From Clostridiales bacterium (lineage in GTDB: Bacteria; Bacillota; Clostridia; Oscillospirales; Oscillospiraceae): 14,843 nt of DNA. A program made the translations under genes and the position numbers. The DNA lies in contig DPCD01000021.1 in assembly GCA_003516765.1 (NCBI GenBank), positions 25,582-40,424 on the forward strand, given 5' to 3'. Of the stretch, positions 8,375-13,699 are shown in pieces (position 1 is the first letter of the stretch; every line of letters starts with the position of its first letter). The notes under the pieces are model-generated. The model was given only the letters and a program-made list of their open reading frames with translations, ran no database searches and was not told the DNA's origin.

Positions 8375-8406
8375 TGCTCCGGGGAAGAGCGGACTTCCCC
8401 GGAGCA
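8375..8406 (-). other. Strong hairpin between cbiK and the next gene
   Basis: A perfect inverted repeat (13 bp, arms 8375-8387 and 8394-8406, 6-base loop) lies between the cbiK stop and the downstream ribosome site. The core arm reads GCTCCGGGGAAG. No T-tract follows on the minus strand, so it is not a standard intrinsic terminator; it may stabilise the upstream message or mark a processing site. Confidence 0.75.
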
Positions 8407-8422
8407 GTAGTTTTGGATGGAA

Positions 8423-9688
8423 TTAAGCGTTCAGCGCGTCAATCGCAGCCTTGGTGTGGGCGACATAGAGCGCCTGCACATCGGCAATCTCGCCGAGACC
8501 GGCGATCTGGCAGTCGACGGTAAAGCCGGCAGCTTCAAACATGGTCTTCCAGGAATCGTCCTCGGAGCCTGCCATGTCGTTGTTGGCGTGGTCGCCGGCG
8601 ACAACCATCAGCGGGCGCAGCACGACGTTGGTGTAGCCTGCTGCCTTGACAGCTTCGATAACTGCCTCACAGGAGGTCTCTTCGGGCTCGCCCTCGACGG
8701 TGCCGATGAAGACGTTTTCATAACCGAGCTGCTGCATCTGGGCCTGCATCTGGCTGTAGGTGACCTTTGCAACATGCGCGGTGCCGTGGCCCATGAAGAC
8801 GAAAGCGGTGCCGGCTTCCTTAGCAGCGTCAACGCTTTCAAAGCCGGAGTCTGCAACAGCGGCAGCAGTGATCGCCTTGGCAACAGCTTCCTTGTCGGCG
8901 TTGATGACGGTAGCGTCGGAACCAACTTCGCCGAGCATCGGCTCTGCGATGGCAACGGACTCGAACTTATCCTTGTACTGCTCGAGCGCTTCGCACATTT
9001 CGTCGTATTCAGCGCCGTGCATCAGATGTGTCGGCTGGACAACGAGGTTCTTCACGCCGTTGGCAACTGCGCGGTCCAGAGCCTGCGTCATGTTGTCGAT
9101 CTTCTCGCCGTCACGAGCCTGAATGTGGTTGATGATGATCTGCGCGGTGAAGGCGCGGCGGACCGACCAGTCGGGGTTCGCTTCCTGCAGCGCGTCTTCG
9201 ATGCCCTTGATGTCGGCGACGCGGCTGTCATTGAAAGACGTGCCGAACGAGACGACCAGCAGCTCATTCTCGCCGATATCGTCCTGGTTTCTGGGATCAT
9301 CCTTGGAGGCGTCGCCGGTGTCGAGCCCGAAGTAGTCGGGGCTTGCTTCGTCACCCTCGACGAGCGCCTTCTGTGCGTCGGTCAGGGCGTCCCATGCTGC
9401 CTTTGCAGCTTCGCACTGGGCGTCGGTTTCGTTGGTGCGGGTCTGGACATAGATGGCGTCAATCATAGCGGCAACCTCATCGGCAGCTGCCTGATCGAGC
9501 TCTTCCTGCGAAGGCTCTTCGGCAGCGGTGGTTTCTTCGGTGGTTTCTTCTGCGGGCGCATCGGGCGTCTGGGCGGGTTCTTCGGTGGTCTGTTCCGGCT
9601 CAGCCGGGGTTTCTGCCTTGCTGCTGCACGCGGCAAGGACGCTCAGCAGCATAACGGCTGCGAGCAGAAGTGCGAGGGTCTTTTTCAT
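8423..9688 (-). CDS. cbiK: Sirohydrochlorin cobaltochelatase (CbiK family), predicted extracellular lipoprotein
   Basis: CbiK-family enzymes insert Co2+ into sirohydrochlorin. This 421-residue copy is longer than the cytoplasmic enzymes (about 260-300) because it adds an N-terminal signal peptide with lipobox SVLAAC (Cys21), an acidic Glu/Thr/Pro linker (about 25-60) and a short helical module (about 61-113) ending in WDALTDAQKALV. The chelatase domain runs from about 141, LLVVSFGTSFNDSR, through QPTHLMHGAEYDEM (His221), FVFMGHGTAHVAKVTY (His301) and RPLMVVAGDHANNDMAG (His367), all as expected for CbiK; the first two histidine positions match the metal-binding pair of the family. The ATG at 9688 follows AAGAGG. 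It is the first gene behind the cobalamin riboswitch. Export is inferred from the signal sequence. Confidence 0.93.
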   Translation of the reverse strand: MKKTLALLLAAVMLLSVLAACSSKAETPAEPEQTTEEPAQTPDAPAEETTEETTAAEEPSQEELDQAAADEVAAMIDAIYVQTRTNETDAQCEAAKAAWDALTDAQKALVEGDEASPDYFGLDTGDASKDDPRNQDDIGENELLVVSFGTSFNDSRVADIKGIEDALQEANPDWSVRRAFTAQIIINHIQARDGEKIDNMTQALDRAVANGVKNLVVQPTHLMHGAEYDEMCEALEQYKDKFESVAIAEPMLGEVGSDATVINADKEAVAKAITAAAVADSGFESVDAAKEAGTAFVFMGHGTAHVAKVTYSQMQAQMQQLGYENVFIGTVEGEPEETSCEAVIEAVKAAGYTNVVLRPLMVVAGDHANNDMAGSEDDSWKTMFEAAGFTVDCQIAGLGEIADVQALYVAHTKAAIDALNA

Positions 9689-9725
9689 GGGGTGTTACCT
9701 CTTTTCAAAAATGTTCTGAAAGAAA

Positions 9726-9755
9726 TATAAAAACGGCTGCATTTCCGCAGCCGTT
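9726..9755 (-). terminator. Intrinsic terminator of the cobalamin riboswitch
   Basis: A perfect 9-bp stem (arms AACGGCTGC at 9732-9740 and its complement at 9747-9755, 6-base loop) is followed on the minus strand by a run of five T and further T/A. It lies between the riboswitch aptamer and the cbiK start, the standard place for a transcription-attenuation platform. When cobalamin is bound, transcription would stop here before the operon. I did not work out the antiterminator pairing. Confidence 0.88.
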
Positions 9756-9854
9756 CTTCCTAACCGTATCATCTGTTGCGCGCAAGGCAAAAAGCCCCGG
9801 CGCAGTCAAACTTGCAGGAAGGTCAACCCGTAGACAGCGGATTTGAAATTCCAC

Positions 9855-10008
9855 GCCGAGGCAGGTCTCCTGACTTCGATCATCGCAGGTCTGCCCTTCC
9901 CGGTTTCCCAGTGGTATTGCAGACGACTCCCGTACACAGTGACTGTATCGCTCCGGATTCACACCGGATTCCCTTTTCACCCGCCGCTTCCGCGGCAGAC
10001 ACCTTGGC
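9855..10008 (-). promoter_or_regulatory. Cobalamin riboswitch aptamer
   Basis: Read on the minus strand, the leader holds the landmarks of the B12 aptamer in order: a GGTGTC start stem, GAAAAGGGAAT, CCGGTGTGAATCCGG, a CACTGTG element, ATACCACTGG, GGGAAGG, and finally the B12 box GAAGTCAGGAGACCTGC (9861-9877). The whole spans about 150 bases, normal for the class. It sits directly downstream of a consensus promoter and upstream of the terminator at 9726-9755, so cobalamin would switch off chelatase, transporter and corrin synthesis together. Ends are approximate. Confidence 0.95.
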
Positions 10009-10039
10009 GCTACTATTCTATATTTTTTCAGACGCCCAC

Positions 10040-10067
10040 ATTATAACACAGGGCGAAAGGTTGTCAA
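10040..10067 (-). promoter_or_regulatory. Sigma-A promoter of the cobalamin operon
   Basis: On the minus strand, TTGACA (10062-10067) and TATAAT (10040-10045) are both exact consensus hexamers, 16 bases apart. Transcription would begin near 10033, about 25 bases before the riboswitch aptamer. Confidence 0.85.
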
Positions 10068-10194
10068 TTATGCAGAGTGCTGATTTTTTTGTGAAAAGAG
10101 CGGGAGAACCGTTGCAATCCCAAGAAAAACAATTTTTTACAGCTCTTTCTGCTACTTCCTGCCACGCCGGGGGCAGGCGGTTCCATGCGGCGGC

Positions 10195-10223
10195 TTGACA
10201 CCGGCGCATGTTTCCAGTATAAT
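10195..10223 (+). promoter_or_regulatory. Sigma-A promoter of the CNNM/CorC gene
   Basis: TTGACA (10195-10200) and TATAAT (10218-10223) are exact consensus with a 17-base spacer. It faces away from the cobalamin promoter, leaving about 127 bases between the two. Transcription should start near 10230, giving a leader of about 190 bases before the TTG start at 10422. Confidence 0.88.
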
Positions 10224-10229
10224 AGGCAC

Positions 10230-10363
10230 AATTTACAGATTAGAAGGAGGCTTACACGGAGCATGGATACCGACGCTGGCGACAATCCCGGGCGAAGACT
10301 GGTCTGCCATCTGTTTTTGCGAGCATATCTGCGCTGCATGATGCAGGGCGGACGTGCTTTTTT
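10230..10363 (+). promoter_or_regulatory. Candidate attenuator leader (riboswitch-like or leader-peptide) before the CNNM/CorC gene
   Basis: Between the promoter and the gene lies a structured stretch ending in an intrinsic terminator. Besides the terminator stem, GTCTGCC (10302-10308) can pair either with GGCGAC upstream (10278-10283, one bulge) or with GGCGGAC (10347-10353), which is part of the terminator's 3' arm. These mutually exclusive pairings are what an antiterminator would need. I cannot match the leader confidently to a known class; it shows only partial likeness to the start of the M-box magnesium riboswitch and lacks that class's 3' landmarks. Confidence 0.6.
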
Positions 10364-10373
10364 GCGTCTATAG
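10263..10373 (+). CDS. Possible 36-residue leader peptide, acidic/proline start
   Basis: An ORF inside the leader begins at ATG 10263 with AAGGAGG at 10244-10250, a 12-base spacing that is longer than ideal. The N-terminus reads MDTDAGDNPGRR: three aspartates and a proline within nine residues, then basic and hydrophobic residues. The ORF runs through the whole terminator hairpin and stops at TAG 10371-10373, ten bases after the T-run. A ribosome translating it would therefore melt the terminator. No homologue is recognised, and translation is unproven; the frame may be open by chance within a structured RNA. Confidence 0.35.
   Translation: MDTDAGDNPGRRLVCHLFLRAYLRCMMQGGRAFLRL
10322..10363 (+). 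terminator. Intrinsic terminator in the leader of the CNNM/CorC gene
   Basis: The arms 10322-10337 (AGCATATCTGCGCTGC) and 10343-10358 form a 16-position stem with 12 Watson-Crick pairs, two G-U pairs and two mismatches, around the loop ATGAT. A run of six T (10358-10363) follows at once. It lies about 60 bases before the gene start, so it must be bypassed for expression, implying conditional readthrough. Confidence 0.8.
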
Positions 10374-10406
10374 GCAAAACGGAACGAAATAAAAAACAGA
10401 CGACAG

Positions 10407-10414
10407 AAAGGGAG
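10407..10414 (+). promoter_or_regulatory. Ribosome binding site fixing the TTG start
   Basis: AAAGGGAG lies 7 bases before the TTG codon at 10422. The next in-frame ATG (10449) would cut into the first membrane helix and has no such site, so TTG is taken as the start. Confidence 0.8.
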
Positions 10415-10421
10415 TTCGAAA

Positions 10422-11678
10422 TTGTCTACAACCACATGTATCATTGTTATGGCGGTCTGCCTGCTGCTGTCCGCCTATTTTTCGGCGACGGAGACCGCGT
10501 TTTCCTCGGCAAACAGCACACGGCTGAAAACGCTTGCGGAGAAGGGAAACAAAAACGCGGCGCTGGCGTGCCGCCTGCTCGGGCAGTATGACAAGCTGCT
10601 GTCTACGATTCTCATCGGCAACAACATTGTGAACATTCTTATGGCGTCCATCGGCACAGTGCTTTTTGTCCGGTGCTACGGGGACGCGGGCGCGACGATT
10701 TCCACCGTCGTGGTGACGGTGGTGGTGCTGATCTTCGGCGAAATTTCACCCAAAAGCATCGCCAAGGACTGCGCCGAGCGCTTTGCGATGCGTTCAGCGC
10801 CGATTCTGCAGGTGTTTCTTTACATTCTCACGCCGCTCAATTTCCTGTTTTCCCTCTGGAAAAAGCTGCTGGCAAAGGTGTTCCGCCTGAACGCGGAGAG
10901 CAAAATGTCGCAGGAGGAGCTGCTGATGCTCGTCGACGAAGTGCAGCAGGACGGCAGCATCGACAAAAACGAGGGAGAGCTGCTCAAAAACGCGATTGAT
11001 TTTTCCGAGCAGCAGGCGAAGGACATCCTCATTCACAGGGTCGACCTTGCGGCGCTTCCGATTACGGCGAGCAAGGAGGAAATCGCCGCGCTGTTCGACG
11101 AGACGAAATACTCCAGGCTGCTCATCTATCAGGACTCGATTGATCATATCCTCGGCACGGTTTTGCAGAAGGATTTTTACGTCGGCTGCGGCATCACGAA
11201 AAAGCCCATCCGCGACATTCTCGTGCCGCCGGTTTTCGTGCTGGAAAACGAGCCGATCAGCCGGCTTCTCAAGAAGCTCCAGAAGGAGAAGACGCATGTC
11301 GCCGTCGTGGTCGACGAGTACGGCGGAACCTGCGGCATTGTGACGATGGAGGACATTCTTGAGGAGCTGGTGGGCGAGATCTGGGATGAGCACGATGAGG
11401 TGGAGGTCTTCATCCGCAAGACAGGACCCGATACGTATCTGGTCGACGCGGGCATGGACTTTGAAGATTTCGCGAGCTTCTTCCATCTGAAAAGCGACTC
11501 GGAGATGACCTCCGTCAGCGGCTGGGTGATGGAGCAGTTCGGGCGCGTGCCGGAGAACGGGGAGCGCGTTTCGTGCGGCAATCTCGACGTGCTGGTCACA
11601 AAGGTCGACAATCACCGCATCGAGGAAATCCAGCTCACACAGAAAAAACCGGCGCAGGCGCCGGCGGCACAGGCATAA
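10422..11678 (+). CDS. CNNM/CorC (HlyC) family membrane protein, probable divalent-cation transporter
   Basis: Members of this family include bacterial Mg2+/Co2+ efflux proteins (CorC/MpfA type) and were long misnamed haemolysins. The 418-residue product has the standard layout: a DUF21/CNNM membrane domain (about 1-150) with FSATETAFSSAN (20-31) and FGEISPKSIAK (105-115), a linker, two CBS domains (about 203-255 and 266-325) ending in VVVDEYGGTCGIVTMEDILEELVGEI-type sequence (295-320), and a CorC_HlyC domain (about 328-407) with DTYLVDAGMDFEDF. The C-terminus is a short Ala/Pro tail. Translation starts at TTG, which may limit yield. It has its own promoter and attenuator leader and its own terminator, so it is a single-gene unit. 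Direction of transport and the ion are inferred from family only. Confidence 0.93.
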   Translation: MSTTTCIIVMAVCLLLSAYFSATETAFSSANSTRLKTLAEKGNKNAALACRLLGQYDKLLSTILIGNNIVNILMASIGTVLFVRCYGDAGATISTVVVTVVVLIFGEISPKSIAKDCAERFAMRSAPILQVFLYILTPLNFLFSLWKKLLAKVFRLNAESKMSQEELLMLVDEVQQDGSIDKNEGELLKNAIDFSEQQAKDILIHRVDLAALPITASKEEIAALFDETKYSRLLIYQDSIDHILGTVLQKDFYVGCGITKKPIRDILVPPVFVLENEPISRLLKKLQKEKTHVAVVVDEYGGTCGIVTMEDILEELVGEIWDEHDEVEVFIRKTGPDTYLVDAGMDFEDFASFFHLKSDSEMTSVSGWVMEQFGRVPENGERVSCGNLDVLVTKVDNHRIEEIQLTQKKPAQAPAAQA

Positions 11679-11692
11679 ATCCGGGCGGTAAG

Positions 11693-11726
11693 GTCCGCTG
11701 CGAGTACGCTCGCGGCGGACTTTTTT
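11693..11726 (+). terminator. Intrinsic terminator of the CNNM/CorC gene
   Basis: Arms beginning GTCCGCTGCGAG and ending CTCGCGGCGGAC form a 12-bp stem (one G-U pair) with loop TACG, followed by six T (11721-11726). It begins 15 bases after the stop codon. Confidence 0.93.
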
Positions 11727-12041
11727 CTGCGCTGCGGCATTTGCGACTTTTTTACATTATTTTACGTAGAAGTAACATTTGATAATGCATATCGCGACAA
11801 TTTGCTGTATAATTGAAATTACAAACAGAATGTTTAGGCTTCTTCACGGTGACGAAGCGCCGCGCGGATTTTGGGGCAAAGGTCACAAAATAAACCTGGC
11901 TTTTCCTGCAATCTGACATAAATTCCAGAATCAGACGAAATAATCGGCGGATAGTATTGATTTTGCGATTTCCATGTGCCATATTATTGGCACGCAGCAC
12001 CAATTTGGGTGCAAGTTGGGAAAAAGCCCTGTTTCTGACAG
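11727..12041. other. AT-richer stretch with no recognised gene
   Basis: About 315 bases separate the CNNM/CorC terminator from the sortase remnant. Base composition is clearly lower in GC than the flanks. A TATAAT (around 11809) is present but no convincing -35 element at the right distance. The frame continuous with the sortase remnant is broken by stops, including TGA at 12036-12038, and I see no encoded membrane anchor in any frame. The right end holds three small hairpins. The stretch is best read as a decayed upstream part of the sortase gene or foreign sequence. Confidence 0.6.
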
Positions 12042-12042
12042 G
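11976..12042. repeat. Three consecutive small inverted repeats
   Basis: GTGCCA/TGGCAC (11976-11981 and 11988-11993), GCACC/GGTGC (11997-12001 and 12008-12012) and CCTGT/ACAGG (12028-12032 and 12038-12042) follow one another within 67 bases, each with a 5- or 6-base loop. They end exactly at the possible start of the sortase remnant. They could be operators, RNA hairpins or chance. Confidence 0.5.
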
Positions 12043-12545
12043 TGGGCGGCAAGTCGATGGAACCGCAGGTGACAAATCAGGAAGATAATATCAATCACTC
12101 GCCCGAGCCTTCGATGGACAAAATTCTGGAGTCCGACGACGAGCCGTATACCACGGGTCCTGTGACCATGGTCGGAGATTACGAGTATATTGGCGTTCTC
12201 GATCTTCCGGTGCTGAACCTGTCGCTGCCGATCATGTCCGACTGGGACTATGAGCGGCTCAAGATGGCGCCCTGCCGCCAGTTCGGCAGCGCCGCGACCG
12301 ACGATCTGGTCATCGCGGGGCACAACTACATCAACCACTTCGGAAGCCTCGGCATGCTCAAAGCCGGAGACTCCGTCACCTTTACCGACACAGACGGCGC
12401 GGTCAATACTTACGTCGTCTCCGAGACCGCAACCATCAGCCCCACCGAGACCGAAAATGTCACAGAAAGTGGCTAGCCCCTCGTCCTTTACACCTGCACC
12501 TACGGCAGACAATCGCGTATCGTGATCTATTGCAGCCGCGCCTGA
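12042..12545 (+). pseudogene. Sortase remnant with amber codon before the catalytic cysteine
   Basis: Sortases are membrane-anchored transpeptidases that attach surface proteins to the cell wall. The readable part has the beta-barrel core: YIGVLDLPVLNLSLPIM, then APCRQFGSAATDDLVIAGHNYINHFGSL with the catalytic histidine in AGHNY. In the same frame, TAG at 12474-12476 interrupts the gene; beyond it the frame continues PLVLYTCTYGRQSRIVIYC, holding the catalytic Cys (in YTCTY) and Arg, to TGA at 12543-12545. The stop sits where sortases commonly have tryptophan, so a single TGG to TAG change would explain it. The N-terminal membrane anchor is also missing: the frame begins at GTG 12042 or ATG 12057 after an in-frame TGA. 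Without readthrough the product lacks its active site. Confidence 0.85.
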
Positions 12546-12553
12546 ATCAGTTG

Positions 12554-12589
12554 AAAACGCTCCGCCATCTCAGATGGCGGAGCGTTTTT
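12554..12589. terminator. Bidirectional intrinsic terminator
   Basis: A near-perfect hairpin (arms around ACGCTCCGCCATC and its complement, 3-base loop) is flanked by A-run and T-run on either side: five T on the plus strand after 12584, four T on the minus strand. It separates the convergent sortase remnant and the aminotransferase gene and can serve both. Confidence 0.9.
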
Positions 12590-12602
12590 GCGCGATTTTG
12601 AA

Positions 12603-13664
12603 TCAGACAATGCAAGTCCAGTTGAAGGGGTCGGGCTTCGTGCCCCACTGGATGCCGGTCAGCTCGTCGTAGAGCTTCTGGGAAAGCTCGCCGATCTGGT
12701 TGTTATTCACGACGTACTTGTCGTCGTTCCAGGCAAGCTCGCCGATGGGGGAGATGACCGCTGCCGTGCCGACGCACCACGCTTCTTCGAGCGTGCCGTT
12801 CTTCGCTGCCTCAAACAGCTCGTCGACGCTGAGCAGCCGCTCCTCAACCGGAACACCCCAGCTCTTGAGAAGCTCGATGCACGATTTGCGCGTCACGCCG
12901 CGAAGAATCGAGCCGGTGAGCATCGGCGTGACGACCTTGCCCGTAATTTTGAACATGACGTTCATGCCGCCGCCCTCTTCGACGTATTTGCGCTCGACAC
13001 CGTCGAGCCACAGCACCTGCGAGTAGCCCTTTTCGATTGCCTTGTCGCCCGCGCGGTTTGCCGCCGCGTAGTTGCCGCCGCACTTTGCCTCGCCCGTGCC
13101 GCCGCGCACCGCGCGAACGTCCTCGGTTTCGACCATGATGGGGACGGGCTTGAGACCGTCGGAGAAGTAGCTGCCGGACGGGGAGAGGATGATGGCAAAC
13201 GTTGCCTCATGCACGCCGTGCAGCGCCAGGGTCGGGTCGGTGGAGTACAGGAACGGGCGGATGTACAGGGACGTGCCGGGGTCCGAGGGGACCCAGTTGG
13301 AATCGATCTTGACCAGCTCTTTGATTGCCTGCAAGCCGTCTTCTTCGTCGATGCGCGGAAGACCGAGCCGGTCGCACGAGCGGTTCAGACGCGCGACATT
13401 CTCCCAGGGTCTGAACAGCTGCACCTCGCCGTCCGGGCGGCGGTATGCCTTGAGCCCTTCAAAGACCTCGGTGCCGTAGTGCAGAACGCTTGCCGCAGGC
13501 GAGACGGAAATGGGACCGAAGGGGACGATGCGCGCGTTGTGCCAGCCGTCGCAGTCGGTGTAGTCCATCAGGAACATGTGGTCGGTGAAGACCGTGCCGA
13601 AGCCCAGCTTGTCGGACGCAGGAAGCGTACCATGGTTCGGATTGGGTGTAACAGTGATTTTCAT
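12603..13664 (-). CDS. ilvE: Branched-chain amino acid aminotransferase
   Basis: This cytoplasmic pyridoxal-phosphate enzyme of fold type IV exchanges the amino group between leucine, isoleucine or valine and 2-oxoglutarate. The 353 residues match the longer BCAT subgroup. Visible motifs: LHYGTEVFEGLKAYR (61-75), RPFLYSTD (136-143), the Schiff-base lysine in GEAKCGGNYAAAN (Lys194), the EEGGGMNVMF strand (229-238; the usual Glu of E-x-G-x-x-N), and VGTAAVISPIG (298-308), which binds phosphate. The start at 13664 is chosen over 13670 from ribosome-site spacing. It follows the dehydrogenase gene by 35 bases and ends at a bidirectional terminator, so it is last in its operon. The partner dehydrogenase suggests a catabolic or redox-balancing role as well as biosynthesis. 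Confidence 0.96.
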   Translation of the reverse strand: MKITVTPNPNHGTLPASDKLGFGTVFTDHMFLMDYTDCDGWHNARIVPFGPISVSPAASVLHYGTEVFEGLKAYRRPDGEVQLFRPWENVARLNRSCDRLGLPRIDEEDGLQAIKELVKIDSNWVPSDPGTSLYIRPFLYSTDPTLALHGVHEATFAIILSPSGSYFSDGLKPVPIMVETEDVRAVRGGTGEAKCGGNYAAANRAGDKAIEKGYSQVLWLDGVERKYVEEGGGMNVMFKITGKVVTPMLTGSILRGVTRKSCIELLKSWGVPVEERLLSVDELFEAAKNGTLEEAWCVGTAAVISPIGELAWNDDKYVVNNNQIGELSQKLYDELTGIQWGTKPDPFNWTCIV

Positions 13665-13672
13665 AATCATAG

Positions 13673-13678
13673 CCTCCT
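13673..13678 (-). promoter_or_regulatory. Ribosome binding site deciding the ilvE start
   Basis: AGGAGG lies only 2 bases before the first in-frame ATG (13670) but 8 bases before the second (13664). The second spacing is normal, so translation most likely begins MKITV. Confidence 0.8.
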
Positions 13679-13699
13679 ATGAGAAAATTCCAGATAAAA

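Noticed and set aside
8375..8406. The intercistronic hairpin as an operon-ending terminator
   Set aside because: No T-run follows on the minus strand, and the downstream genes have no promoter of their own that I can see.
6309..9730. Plus-strand ORFs of 425 and 437 codons opposite the lipoprotein genes
   Set aside because: They are antisense shadows; the minus-strand readings have signal peptides, lipoboxes, family motifs and ribosome sites, and the plus readings have none.
9705..9980. Minus-strand ORF across the cobalamin leader
   Set aside because: It runs through the riboswitch aptamer and terminator, whose RNA landmarks explain the sequence.
10230..10363. Assignment of the CNNM/CorC leader as an M-box magnesium riboswitch
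   Set aside because: The first 40 bases look loosely similar, but the leader is shorter and lacks the conserved 3' segment of that class, so I left it unassigned.
12474..12476. TAG as a programmed pyrrolysine or selenocysteine-like recoding site
   Set aside because: No supporting element is visible, the position usually holds tryptophan, and the missing N-terminal anchor points to gene decay; it is mentioned only as a check.
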